A stretch of DNA of 26,601 bases from a virus: the IMG/VR virus record IMGVR_UViG_3300033149_004815, positions 1 through 26,601 of that record. One strand, given 5' to 3'. The translations under genes were made by a program, and so were the position numbers. How positions within the stretch are numbered: position 1 is the stretch's first letter; each line of letters opens with the position of its first letter. The notes under the pieces were generated by a model. It had not been told where the DNA came from and made no database searches. It was given only the letters and a program-made list of their open reading frames with translations. Shown in pieces: positions 1-7,799 of this stretch.

Positions 1-410
1 ATGTCCCTGTCTGCGGTGGAGCCTGTGTCGTCTATCGGCATAAGGGTTTTAACCGTTATCTCTGTCTCATCTAGCAGAACTATTGGATTGTTCTGGTTCA
101 CCCACCCGTATCCCGCTGTCCCCGCGGCATCCGCCTCTCCTAAGAGGTTCAACTGGTGGTTGGTGGTGTCCACTTTGGCTACGAAGGCTTGGTCGGCGTC
201 CATATCGCTGTCCCAGCCTTTCCGCCACCCACCTTCGAGGATTTCACCACTGAAGTTGTCTCCGCTGAACAACTGGAGAACAGGCACATCGCCGTCCTCG
301 CCTGTGCGGGTGTGTATGTGGCTGCTATCTATTGCGTACTCGGTGCCATCCTCGTCCACCAGCACCACGCTCGTCGCCGAGACGGGTAGAGCTATCTCGT
401 AGCTAGGCAA
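1..410 (-). CDS. Probable tail fibre or baseplate protein, N-terminal part (runs off window)
   Basis: An open minus-strand frame runs from a TTG start at 410 through base 1, so the C-terminus lies outside the window. The start is chosen because an AGGAGGAG ribosome binding site lies about 8 bases upstream and no ATG or GTG fits; it overlaps the previous gene by 8 bases. The visible 136 residues are acidic and rich in Gly, Asp and Thr. They include a Trp-rich patch (EGGWRKGWDSD, about residues 55-65) and alternating hydrophobic stretches typical of beta-sandwich, lectin-like domains. Its place after the tail hub suggests a receptor-binding or fibre protein. The family was not recognised, so role comes from position and composition only. 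Confidence 0.6.
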   Translation of the reverse strand, partial: MPSYEIALPVSATSVVLVDEDGTEYAIDSSHIHTRTGEDGDVPVLQLFSGDNFSGEILEGGWRKGWDSDMDADQAFVAKVDTTNHQLNLLGEADAAGTAGYGWVNQNNPIVLLDETEITVKTLMPIDDTGSTADRD

Positions 411-666
411 CAGTGAACTCCTCCTCTGCCTCGAAGTCCACGTCAACCAAGTCCCCCATCCTCTCCAACACCAGCTCCCGTAGACGGGCGACCCGTTGCT
501 GCTTCACGTACTCCACCACCCGCTCCCGCAGCTCAGCCCTCGACAGCCCCCTCAAATCCCGTAGCTGGTATGTCAGGGCTGAAACCCTGTTCTCGCCTAG
601 GCAGTCGTACTCCACCTCCAGTTGAACCGAGTCGCCAACCGTGGCGATTCCACGTATCCGTATCAC
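403..666 (-). CDS. Small tail-module protein, unknown function (87 aa)
   Basis: A GTG-started gene between two tail genes. The N-terminal third (residues 1-28) reads as beta-strands (MIRIRGIATVGDSVQLEVEY). The rest is a highly charged helix rich in Arg, Leu and Glu, ending in an acidic tail. No known family was recognised. It lies 14 bases after the preceding stop and overlaps the next gene's TTG start by 8 bases, so it is probably co-translated with the tail-tip set. The only nearby ATG, at 675, is followed directly by a stop, so GTG is the best start. A tail-tip assembly or minor baseplate role is inferred from position. Confidence 0.6.
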   Translation of the reverse strand: MIRIRGIATVGDSVQLEVEYDCLGENRVSALTYQLRDLRGLSRAELRERVVEYVKQQRVARLRELVLERMGDLVDVDFEAEEEFTVA

Positions 667-680
667 TCTTCACATTCCCC

Positions 681-1100
681 CTAAATATCCCAGTCGTTCT
701 CCTCCTCCTCCAAGTCGAACACTATGTAGCCGTCTTGAAGCGTAGCGGTGCTCCCAAGGTAGAACAGTCTAAGCATCATCACGTAGCTGTGGCCCTCCGG
801 CGACTCGTCGTCGAAATAGGTGTAGCCCCGCAACAGGTGGTAGCCGTCGTCTGGCTTCCCAGAGGTGCCGTGGGTGAACAGGCAGTAAACCGTGTAGCTG
901 TTGTCAGGCGTCAAGTCCTCGCCGATGGGCCGGCTGCCGGGGACTTCGTGTACCACGGTGCCGTACTCGGCGTCGAGGAACAGCTCTTTGAGGCTTTGGA
1001 AGAGGGCTTCGCCTGCCTGTAGGACGGTGAGGCTTACCTGTGAGCCTTCGCGGACGTACTCGGAGGGCGACGATATTGTGAGTGAGCCTATCTTAGTCAC
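681..1100 (-). CDS. Small tail-tip or baseplate protein, unknown function (139 aa)
   Basis: GTG start at 1100 with a GAGGAG ribosome binding site in the preceding gene's end. The protein is acidic and predicted mostly beta: early residues read as strands (GSLTISSPSEYVREGSQVSL), followed by Tyr- and Gly-rich segments and a very acidic tail (residues 127-139). There is no signal peptide or membrane segment. It sits between a 50-residue tail protein and the small 403-666 gene, within the block between the tail hub and the putative fibre. The family is unrecognised; minor tail protein is the best guess from context. Confidence 0.6.
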   Translation of the reverse strand: MTKIGSLTISSPSEYVREGSQVSLTVLQAGEALFQSLKELFLDAEYGTVVHEVPGSRPIGEDLTPDNSYTVYCLFTHGTSGKPDDGYHLLRGYTYFDDESPEGHSYVMMLRLFYLGSTATLQDGYIVFDLEEEENDWDI

Positions 1101-1102
1101 GT

Positions 1103-1255
1103 CTAGTCCTCCTCAACTGGCTCTAGGACTGCTCGGAGCCTCCGCGTCAAAGTGATGTCGCCTGGGAGTTCCACTGTGTCGCCGTGTCTGAGAACCTGCC
1201 TCTGGTTCCTCACCACGAGTTTAAAAGGCGTTACACCCTTATATCTATACTTCAA
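1103..1255 (-). CDS. Very small conserved-looking tail protein (50 aa)
   Basis: A complete 50-codon frame fills the gap between the tail hub and the 139-residue protein. Its TTG start at 1255 overlaps the hub stop as TTGA, the same coupling seen at 6466-6469 and 12966-12969. The protein begins MKYRYKGVTPFKLVV and contains HGDTVELPGDITL. That layout resembles the very short proteins encoded in many phage tail and neck modules (a KYxYxG start, then a G-D-x-V-x-L-P turn), but no named family is claimed. The rest is basic (TRRLRAVLEP) with an acidic end. A short beta-rich structural adaptor is likely. Without it the 150-base stretch would be an unexplained gap in an otherwise packed operon. Confidence 0.6.
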   Translation of the reverse strand: MKYRYKGVTPFKLVVRNQRQVLRHGDTVELPGDITLTRRLRAVLEPVEED

Positions 1256-3732
1256 CCCGTTATCCACCTCAAAGCGTCGTCCACGCTCTTCAAATAGTTG
1301 AACAGCGTTCTGCCCCGTACCTCGGTGATGAGCTCCGCCCTCACAGATGACCCCGACGCTGAAAAGCTTCTGCTGAGCGACACGATTCGAGCCACGGTGT
1401 CCAGCGTCACGTCGCTCCCCAGCCGGCTCTTATACCGTATGGATAGCGTAACATAATCCCCTATTCCCAGCCCCCCAGCGTCGGTGGGGTCGATGAACTC
1501 AACTGTCACCCTGCGGATCACCTGGCTGTTCTTAGCGAGGAAATCCATCGCCCGCGTGTAGGCCATACCCTCAGCCACGAGGTCGGGGTCGCGGAGGACT
1601 GCCCAGTGCTCCCCGTAGAGGTCTACCTGTGTCTGGTCTATGAGCTCCGCCTCCGCCCGCGTCGGGGGCTCACCGTCGCCGAGGACTCTGACACAGTTGG
1701 CGTAGCTGTCCCAGTCCACGTATAGCTCGACGACCCGTATGTTTGGCTCCACGTCTAGGTGGCTCTCGCTGAGGTTGTTCCGCAGAACCACGGTGCTGCT
1801 TCTGTCGGTTCCCCGCTCCTCTACGAGGTGGAGGACTCCGCTGCTGTCGAGGTAGTATTCACCTCCACTTATCTTCCTCCACTTCTCCATGGCGGTGTAA
1901 ATCGTGTCGTAGTCAACGTCAAGGGTTAAGGCGTCTACCATCTCCGTGAGAACAATGTCTGTGACCCTTACATCTGTACTTGTGAATTCTGCTTTGAGTT
2001 TGATGCTTGTCGTCGAGGCGGGAACGCCTGCCTTATCCAAGTCAAATCGCGATTTCTGACCAGACACTATCACACTGTCGTCCCCAGCGTCCAGCACACT
2101 CCAACTCGTGTCGTCTAAACTCGACCCAACGGCAACCATTCGTCCCCACCGTACCGCTGAGCCAGAGATGGTTATTGAATTGCTCTGAATCGTCCCAGTT
2201 GAAACACCTTCCCCTAGACACAGATAGTTGAATCCGAGAACCACACAATGCAAGTCATTTAAACCATCGAAGAAATAGCAGATTCCCTGCCCCACGTTGT
2301 TGTTCGGCTGGTATCCTTGGGGGCAGAAAGGCTTGGTCGTAGTTGTGGAGGAAATTTTAACGGCGTCATCAGCAACCCTGTTATACCATGTTCCCTCAAG
2401 CTTGTAGCTGAGGTAGCCGTTTCCACCAGTCTCGGCGTGCCAGTAGACATAGACATTTCCCGCGGCGTCGCAGCACGCCTGCGTGTACCCACTTGTAGGT
2501 TGTCTCCCCGCTGGCTCGGATTCAGTATGGTCTTCCACCAGCGTTACCGCCCCCCAAGTCCCTGCGTCCGCGTCGTAGCGACAATAGTTTATATCACACG
2601 CCCCTGCGAAGTCGTCCTCCCAGACAAGGTGAATATTGTAGTCGCTGTCCACGCCTCCGGTTACCTGTGTGGTGGCCGCGTTTAGGTCGTCTATCTTGTT
2701 CTGGAATGTGAGTGTTCCGAGGGACTCGTCCCAGAGCCAGTGCTCCAAATCGTTGTTCACAGTGTCGTCCACTATTACGTGGATGTCACCTGTTTCCTCG
2801 GCTATGAACATAGCTTTAATCGGGAGGCCACCTGTGTTCCCCTCATTCGTCCACGTTGATCCCCCGTCTTCGCTCTGGTAGACTGCGTTGTTGTAGGCTA
2901 TCCATAGGTGTCCCTCCCTGTCGAGTGTCATCGCCCACTGTATCCAGCCTCCAACCACGTTGTCTTTGCGGAGGGCGAAGGTGATGCCGTCCCCGCTTAT
3001 CGAGCCACGGTAGAGGTCTGTGTTCCCCCCAGCGTCCTCCACGAATAGGTAGATGTAGGTTCCGTCATATCCAACGGCCCACCTGTCGGACGTATTGGTA
3101 TTCACCCCGCTGTCCGTGGCTCCCTTCCATGTGGCGTCTGAGAAGTCCAAGGCATCGTAGTAGATGTTTCCTGCTCCATCCTCCCAGAACAACCAAGCAT
3201 AGGAGTCGTTGAGCGCCATAGCTCTAAATTGTACTTGAGGGGCGTTGCCAGTTATGCCGTCTTGGAACTCCACGTTGACCTCGAAAGACGCAGTTGGATC
3301 GTAGACAAGTGCTGTGTCAATATAGATTAACTGGAGGAAATCTAGTGACGTGTCGGCAGCCCAGAGCGGTGAGTCGTACCCAAATGAGCCTCCGATGTTG
3401 GCTGTGAACGGCGTGTTGCCCAGTATGTTGGCGGCGAACGTGCCTGTTGAGACATCCACGTAGCTCTCGTAGCCAGTCAAGTAGTCCATCAACTTAGCCG
3501 TGTGGTCAAAGCCCTTGATACGCGTCCGAGTCCCATCCAAGCCGTACGAGTAGGTCGGGCTCCCGATGCGCCCGCCGAAAATCTCCACGCCGTCAACCGC
3601 GACGGAGAGGGAGCCGAACGCCGTGAACTCCTCCGCGTAGGGGAGCACAAGGCTGCAGGTGCCAAGCGTGTCCACGGATTCCTCTATGCTCAGACTCTCG
3701 TAGTCCACCTCAACCCCGTCAACCGATACCAC
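1252..3732 (-). CDS. Tail hub/tip protein with inserted Asp-box beta-propeller
   Basis: An 826-residue protein following the tape measure, where siphoviruses encode the tail hub. The N-terminus (about 1-110: VDGVEVDYESLSIEESVDTL and a repeated VDGVEIFGG strand motif) and C-terminus (about 560-826, ending in a domain with GIGDYVTLSIRYKSR) resemble the split halves of baseplate-hub proteins that ring the tail tip. Between them, about 165-490, lie repeated WxF/WxD/Y-rich blades with a clear Asp-box, SEDGGSTW (287-294), and blade-like repeats such as GHLWIAYNNAVYQ. These are features of sialidase-like (BNR) propellers. The insert probably binds or cleaves surface glycans during adsorption. GTG start at 3732. 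Hub identity is inferred from place and domain pattern; enzymatic activity is not shown. Confidence 0.75.
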   Translation of the reverse strand: MVSVDGVEVDYESLSIEESVDTLGTCSLVLPYAEEFTAFGSLSVAVDGVEIFGGRIGSPTYSYGLDGTRTRIKGFDHTAKLMDYLTGYESYVDVSTGTFAANILGNTPFTANIGGSFGYDSPLWAADTSLDFLQLIYIDTALVYDPTASFEVNVEFQDGITGNAPQVQFRAMALNDSYAWLFWEDGAGNIYYDALDFSDATWKGATDSGVNTNTSDRWAVGYDGTYIYLFVEDAGGNTDLYRGSISGDGITFALRKDNVVGGWIQWAMTLDREGHLWIAYNNAVYQSEDGGSTWTNEGNTGGLPIKAMFIAEETGDIHVIVDDTVNNDLEHWLWDESLGTLTFQNKIDDLNAATTQVTGGVDSDYNIHLVWEDDFAGACDINYCRYDADAGTWGAVTLVEDHTESEPAGRQPTSGYTQACCDAAGNVYVYWHAETGGNGYLSYKLEGTWYNRVADDAVKISSTTTTKPFCPQGYQPNNNVGQGICYFFDGLNDLHCVVLGFNYLCLGEGVSTGTIQSNSITISGSAVRWGRMVAVGSSLDDTSWSVLDAGDDSVIVSGQKSRFDLDKAGVPASTTSIKLKAEFTSTDVRVTDIVLTEMVDALTLDVDYDTIYTAMEKWRKISGGEYYLDSSGVLHLVEERGTDRSSTVVLRNNLSESHLDVEPNIRVVELYVDWDSYANCVRVLGDGEPPTRAEAELIDQTQVDLYGEHWAVLRDPDLVAEGMAYTRAMDFLAKNSQVIRRVTVEFIDPTDAGGLGIGDYVTLSIRYKSRLGSDVTLDTVARIVSLSRSFSASGSSVRAELITEVRGRTLFNYLKSVDDALRWITG

Positions 3733-3743
3733 GGGCAGACTCT

Positions 3744-5957
3744 TTAAAATAGCTTAACCCCCCTCTTCACAAGCTCCTCCACAAACGCGTCGCCCAACTC
3801 ACGGGCAACACTCCTCCTCCCAACAGACGAGCCAACATCCCCCGACACGTTAATCGTCACAGACACCTGGTTCACAGGAGCCCTCCCCGCGCCCTGCGGA
3901 GCTATGGCAACCGTCTCCCTGCCCGCCTCCCCCGCTAGGAACAGGGTTGGCCGCGTGACGGTGCCTATGAAGCCGTGCTGGGCTGGAACCACGCCAAGCT
4001 CCTCCAGGAACTCCCTGTAGTCGAAGCCTCTGAGGCTGCCATGCTTCCTGCGGTAGCTCTGCTTCGCCTCCCCTAGCGAGGGGATTTTGGGTGCAGGCTT
4101 CTCCGGCTCAGGCTCCGCTGGGGCTGGAGCCTCAACCCCCGGTGGAGCTGTGGGTGCTGGGAACTCGACGCCAAGCTCCTCCGCCGCCGACGCAACCCTC
4201 TCAAACGCAGCAGCCAGGCGGTTCATCGTGGACACCAGTATGTCTGCCTTCTCCTCGTACAGCGAGATTTTCTCGGTTAGCAAGTCGTACTCATCGGAGA
4301 TGGGGCGCATCTTGAATAGGAGTTTGCTGTGCTGGTAGGCGAGGTCGCTGTACTTCTGGTTCACCGCCTCCAAGTACTGCTGCTCCCTGTCGCTCAGCGT
4401 GGATGATGTGTCGGCCATCTGCCTGCGTTCAACCATCAGGGTGTTGAGCCTGCGCCTCTGGTCGAAGGTGAGGAAGCCCTGCCGTGCTCCGAGGAGCTCC
4501 AACTGCGCGATTTCCTCGTCGAGGGAGGCTATCTCGGCTTCGCGTTCGCGTCTAAGCATCTCCACGGCTCTGCGGGCCTCCTCGTACTCTAGGCGGGCCT
4601 CGCTCATAGCGTATTCAAGTTGGCTTAGCTTGGAGTTGTACCTGTCCAACACCTCTGCGAGGGCGAGCTGCCTCCGCCTAAGCGGCTCTAGGGCCGATGC
4701 CAGGGATTCGTAGGCTTCAACCGCTTCCCTGTTTGTCCAGGTTGACGTGTCCACAGCGTCCTCGTATCGGGTTATCTCGCCTGTGGCGTATTTTACGGCG
4801 TTGGCAACGTTCACCTGTTGGAGTTGGTACTGCCTTAGAAGCTCGTTGTACTCCTCAACCGCCTTGGCGGCTTCATAGTACTCATCCTGCTGGCGTTGAA
4901 GATCTTCAATCGCACGTGAAACCTCGCTATTAACCTCCTCCTGGTTCCTGCGAACCCTCTCAGCGGCGTCCACATAGTCAAACAGGTTCACGTAAGCCTT
5001 GTAGGTTTCGAGGCTTGCGAAGCCCATCGACTTGGCGAACTCCTCCAACTCCTCGCGGGCGCTGAGAACCGAGCCCTCGAGCTCGTCAACCGCGTCGCTG
5101 GCTCCGCGGACGGCTTCCTCAAGGTTTGACTCAGTTGGAACTCCGTAGAGGCTTTCGCGGGCAGCAGTCATCAGGCGGTTGAGGGCGTCGGCAGCGGTGT
5201 TGATCGGCTCGAAGACGATGGCCCTAGCCCACACCAGTAGCCCTGTGCCGAGGAAGTTTTTAAAGCTCTTCCAGTTGTTTATGAACTCCTTGTAGCTCTT
5301 GTTCAACGGGTCTATGACTTCGCCGCTGCGTCTAAGAGCCTCGTTTCCACGCTCCAAGGCGAGGTTTAGAACCGCCTGCTGTTTCTCCGCGTCTGTTAGC
5401 TGAGTCGCGGTTTTCCCAAGGTTCTCCGCGTAGAGCCTGTACGCCTCGCTTGTGGTGAGGGTTATGCCGAGGTTCTTAAGGTGCTCGGCGCGCATCTTGC
5501 CCACGCCGTCAATCATGAGTTGAATGCCCTCGGCGGCGGTTCGATGGGCCTCCCCGAGGAGGGCTCCGATCCTGAACATTTCCTCTAGCTCGGAGGCGGG
5601 GATTCCCCGGGCGAGGGCTTCGTTGGCGGTTCTAAGGAGGTCTACGTCGCTGACAAGCCCCATGGTGGCGTCTCTGAGGTCTTGTAGGGTTAGCGCTGTG
5701 TCTCTGGTGAAGTTGAGGAAGTTTAGGCGTAGCTGGTTGAACGAGGCGGCTACCTCCATGGAGGATATGGCTGTCTCCCCCAGTGCTCTTAGGAGTTTGG
5801 CGACTATTATGCCGGTGGTGACGCTTAGGGCTCTGCGCATGATGTAGCTCTGCTGTATGATTTTGTTCTGCTCCGACCTGAGTTTGGCTAGCTCGGTTTC
5901 CCCGTGGACCCTGACGTAGACGTCTAGGACTGCTCTGCCTATGCTTATTTCACTCAT
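3744..5957 (-). CDS. Tail tape measure protein
   Basis: A 737-residue protein that sets tail length and is threaded through the tail tube. Evidence: size; position just after the tail chaperones and before the hub; an N-terminal helical region with one hydrophobic stretch (about 45-60); long charged coiled-coil segments (about 270-620); a Pro/Ala/Glu hinge (about 620-660); and a C-terminal segment with TRPTLFLAGEAGRETVAIAP and VSVTINVSGDVG. The last pair matches the 'aGEaGpEaviPl ... itInV' ending common in phage tape measures. At the usual ~0.15 nm per residue the tail would be around 110 nm; this is inference from the length rule. ATG start overlaps the preceding stop as ATGA. No peptidase or lysozyme domain was seen. 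Confidence 0.88.
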   Translation of the reverse strand: MSEISIGRAVLDVYVRVHGETELAKLRSEQNKIIQQSYIMRRALSVTTGIIVAKLLRALGETAISSMEVAASFNQLRLNFLNFTRDTALTLQDLRDATMGLVSDVDLLRTANEALARGIPASELEEMFRIGALLGEAHRTAAEGIQLMIDGVGKMRAEHLKNLGITLTTSEAYRLYAENLGKTATQLTDAEKQQAVLNLALERGNEALRRSGEVIDPLNKSYKEFINNWKSFKNFLGTGLLVWARAIVFEPINTAADALNRLMTAARESLYGVPTESNLEEAVRGASDAVDELEGSVLSAREELEEFAKSMGFASLETYKAYVNLFDYVDAAERVRRNQEEVNSEVSRAIEDLQRQQDEYYEAAKAVEEYNELLRQYQLQQVNVANAVKYATGEITRYEDAVDTSTWTNREAVEAYESLASALEPLRRRQLALAEVLDRYNSKLSQLEYAMSEARLEYEEARRAVEMLRREREAEIASLDEEIAQLELLGARQGFLTFDQRRRLNTLMVERRQMADTSSTLSDREQQYLEAVNQKYSDLAYQHSKLLFKMRPISDEYDLLTEKISLYEEKADILVSTMNRLAAAFERVASAAEELGVEFPAPTAPPGVEAPAPAEPEPEKPAPKIPSLGEAKQSYRRKHGSLRGFDYREFLEELGVVPAQHGFIGTVTRPTLFLAGEAGRETVAIAPQGAGRAPVNQVSVTINVSGDVGSSVGRRSVARELGDAFVEELVKRGVKLF

Positions 5958-6469
5958 CTCATCACCGCCGTGGCTCTAAACCTCTTTATCCTCCTGTTCA
6001 ACCGTTTAACGGCTTTCACCCTCATCTTGTGCTTGCTCCTGTGAGCCGCAGGTATTAGGACTCCAACCGGGGCTTGATGGCTGAACCCAAACTCAATTCC
6101 ACGGACATCTCCACGTCTCCAGCTACGCGGGTTCACCAAGGCGTAGTCAACGGGCACACCTGTGTTGGGGTTAACCACGTATCCCCCAGCCGTGACGCCT
6201 CCCTTGAACACGTTTCCAACCCGTTTAACCCTGCTACGCTTAGCTCGTATGCTCCTCTTATACGCCTCAGACACGATGTAGTTGGGCTTACCCGTCGATT
6301 CAGGCGTGCCAACTGGGGCGATTTTCTTAGCCTCATCCCTCAACACCTCGTCCATCCCAGCCACAGCCCACGGGATGCTGTCGAGGAAGTGTCTGAGGAA
6401 CAGCCTCAACGCTAGGTTCGCCTTCGCCAAGTCGCCTGCGTCAGTTACAATCGTCGCAGCCATCTTCAA
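5954..6469 (-). CDS. HK97 gp10-like neck/tail completion protein (tentative)
   Basis: A 171-residue, strongly basic protein (C-terminus RRIKRFRATAVMR). It shows an outline seen in gp10-type tail completion proteins: an N-terminal helix, then DEAKKIAPVG (about 45-54), a Ser/Arg turn (SIRAKRSR), a strand block with VDYALVNP, and a late G-VLIPAAHR motif like the 'p-pfl-pA' ending of that family. Placement immediately before the tape measure is unusual, since gp10-like genes normally lie nearer the connector. The start is TTG at 6469: AGGAGG lies 5 bases upstream and the start overlaps the preceding stop as TTGA. An ATG two codons on is the alternative. Family assignment is uncertain. Confidence 0.5.
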   Translation of the reverse strand: MKMAATIVTDAGDLAKANLALRLFLRHFLDSIPWAVAGMDEVLRDEAKKIAPVGTPESTGKPNYIVSEAYKRSIRAKRSRVKRVGNVFKGGVTAGGYVVNPNTGVPVDYALVNPRSWRRGDVRGIEFGFSHQAPVGVLIPAAHRSKHKMRVKAVKRLNRRIKRFRATAVMR

Positions 6470-6672
6470 CTATTCCTCCTGAGCCACCTCTGCCCCTCCT
6501 CACTCCTAACCCAGATGTAGAAGTCCAAGCCCGCTAGAAGCCACTCCACCTGCACAGGGGTTAGCTCCCCAACCTCGGCGGGGGTTAACCCGAGCTCTCT
6601 GCAGAGGATCCAGATGTTAGCTGCTCTAGGGTTCGCCTTGAAATACTCTCTACGTGTCGCCAAGCTGGAAGT
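6466..6672 (-). CDS. Frameshift extension of the tail assembly chaperone (T-like domain)
   Basis: In the -1 frame relative to the chaperone gene, an open stretch of 68 codons begins right at the slippery heptamer (6672-6678) and ends at the TGA at 6466. It contains RREYFKANPRAANIW and LTPVQVEWLLAGLDFY, both compact helices. Independent translation could use a TTG at 6663, but the nearest GGAGGA is about 20 bases upstream of it, too far for normal initiation and better placed to stimulate frameshifting. The predicted fusion has about 205 residues (from GTG 7082). In phages the equivalent gpGT fusion binds the tape measure and tail tube subunits. Its TGA overlaps the next TTG start. The frameshift is inferred and has not been demonstrated. 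Confidence 0.6.
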   Translation of the reverse strand, partial: TSSLATRREYFKANPRAANIWILCRELGLTPAEVGELTPVQVEWLLAGLDFYIWVRSEEGQRWLRRNS

Positions 6673-7082
6673 AAAAAACGGCTCTCCTCCTGGGTTATCG
6701 ACACGGCTATGAGGTTCACCAGCCCGCTTGGAAGGTTCTCCACGGTTTCAAGGGTGATAGCGGGGTTCGCCTTGCTGAGGCATTTGTACACGTAGTGTAG
6801 GTTGAACTCGGTTCTATCCTTGTACTGCTCCAGCTCCGCGGCTTCCCTGTAGTTCAAAATGCAGTACTCCACGTAGCCGTCTGGGAACAAGCCCTCGCAG
6901 CCCTTCACGTAGACTCTGCGAACCGTGTCCGCGGCTCGAAGCACCTCTGGGAGTTGAAGCAGGTTTCGGGCTTTCTCCCTGTCAACCCGCTCCGCCTCCA
7001 TGTCCCGCTCCGCTAGCTCTAGGAGCCTTCGCCTCCGCTCCTCGTTTATCTCTTCAAGACTCTTATCTTTCTCCTCGCTCAC
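6585..7082 (-). CDS. Tail assembly chaperone, G-like (zero-frame product)
   Basis: A 165-residue protein counted from GTG 7082, chosen because GGAGGAGG lies 7 bases upstream; a TTG at 7115 would extend it by 11 residues but lacks a good site. The N-terminus is a charged helix (EEINEERRRRLLELAERD). A middle domain contains CEGLFPDGYVEYCILNYREA and LSKANPAITLETVENLPSG. It lies two genes upstream of the tape measure, where tail chaperones are found across tailed phages. A T TTT TTA slippery site at codons 136-138 would divert some ribosomes into the 6466-6672 extension, leaving a private 28-residue zero-frame tail. Chaperone identity is from position and the frameshift signal, not from a recognised family. 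Confidence 0.6.
   Translation of the reverse strand: MSEEKDKSLEEINEERRRRLLELAERDMEAERVDREKARNLLQLPEVLRAADTVRRVYVKGCEGLFPDGYVEYCILNYREAAELEQYKDRTEFNLHYVYKCLSKANPAITLETVENLPSGLVNLIAVSITQEESRFLLPAWRHVESISRRTLEQLTSGSSAESSG
6672..6678 (-). promoter_or_regulatory. Candidate programmed -1 ribosomal frameshift site (T TTT TTA)
   Basis: On the coding strand the zero-frame codons read cgT TTT TTA, an exact X XXY YYZ slippery heptamer. GGAGGAG ends 5 bases upstream, like the internal Shine-Dalgarno element that stimulates -1 slippage in bacterial dnaX. The -1 frame is open from the slip for 68 codons. No strong downstream stem-loop is obvious by eye. Confidence 0.6.
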
Positions 7083-7320
7083 GCTTCTTCCTCCTCCATT
7101 CTTGGAACTCTTCAAACTCGTCTGCCTTCACCACTCGGAGGTGGCTTGTGCTGACGGTGTTGTAGATGACTTTGAAGTCCGGGTGGTCGTTTAAATGCTT
7201 CTTAAGCCGGAGGACGTCGAGGTAGGTTCCGCTCACCACCAAGCCGATGGTGACGTTCATCTTCAAGTCCTCGTCCTCCATCAACAGCTCCCTGACACTA
7301 TACTTCCTGTAGCTCTCCAC
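7063..7320 (-). CDS. Small neck/tail-module protein, unknown function (85 aa)
   Basis: GTG start at 7320 with AGGTGG upstream, 11 bases after the previous stop. Its first half is hydrophobic and mixed alpha/beta (LKMNVTIGLVVSGTYLDVLR), followed by VIYNTVSTSHLRVVKADEF. The end is very basic (RRKKRERGER), and the last 20 bases overlap the chaperone gene, whose ribosome binding site lies inside this gene's end. The family is not recognised. The position between the putative tail terminator and the chaperones suggests a tail-tube-end or assembly factor. The tail tube gene is expected hereabouts, but this protein is too small and lacks the pattern; the tube candidate is at 16399-16794. Confidence 0.55.
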   Translation of the reverse strand: MESYRKYSVRELLMEDEDLKMNVTIGLVVSGTYLDVLRLKKHLNDHPDFKVIYNTVSTSHLRVVKADEFEEFQEWRRKKRERGER

Positions 7321-7331
7321 TCAAACACCAC

Positions 7332-7799
7332 CTATAAATGCATCATGGCTTGAACCTCAATCATCCACCTGATCAGCCGGGGAGTCCGGTTCCCAGCCTG
7401 CTCGTTCAACTGACGGCCATACGTCAATGGAATCACCAAACCCACAGGCGGGGAAAACTTATCCCTGTTGGCGTTCAACAGCCTCCACACCTCGTTCTTC
7501 ATATTCCACGCCCGCAGCTCCTGGGTGCGCGTCAAGTCGCCCCGAGGCACCCGAACCCAGATGTTCACCTGATACATGTCGGCTACGAAGGCTTTAAGGG
7601 GGCCCCCGGGCGTGTAGGGGCCGAACCACCTTGCGTCTGGGCTGAACCAGTGTGTCACCGTTACCTGGTTTTCCTGGGCCGTCGCCCTTGGGTCGTACCA
7701 CTCCACGGTGAAGGCGATCTCCGAGGCGGGTGGGTCTGCCAGAGCCCAGTTTGCTTCAATCATGTCCCGTATCTGGGTGGCGACGCTGTTAACCGCCAA
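7332..7799 (-). CDS. Putative tail terminator / head closure protein (155 aa)
   Basis: A 155-residue protein directly following the connector (TAG then TTG with no gap; GAGGTG lies about 6 bases upstream). Its layout is an N-terminal helix (SVATQIRDMIEANW), a strand block with the substrate-like line VTVTHWFSPDARWFG, then MYQVNIWVRVPRGD followed by a helix (ELRAWNMKNEVWRLL). This alpha/beta order with a 'qv-iwvr' strand before a long helix is typical of tail terminator proteins that cap the tail tube. The family call is by shape and place only; head-tail joining or stopper protein is the alternative. Confidence 0.5.
   Translation of the reverse strand: MAVNSVATQIRDMIEANWALADPPASEIAFTVEWYDPRATAQENQVTVTHWFSPDARWFGPYTPGGPLKAFVADMYQVNIWVRVPRGDLTRTQELRAWNMKNEVWRLLNANRDKFSPPVGLVIPLTYGRQLNEQAGNRTPRLIRWMIEVQAMMHL

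Noticed and set aside
1-402. Plus-strand open frame of 133 residues
   Set aside because: The minus-strand frame over the same bases reads as a sensible acidic tail protein coupled to its neighbour. The plus-strand reading has no ribosome binding site and biased, Ser/Pro-rich content typical of a shadow.
1215-1240. TATA-like TATAGATATAAG on the minus strand at the start of the 50-residue gene
   Set aside because: It lies inside a coding sequence within a packed operon, with no terminator before it. Probably chance.
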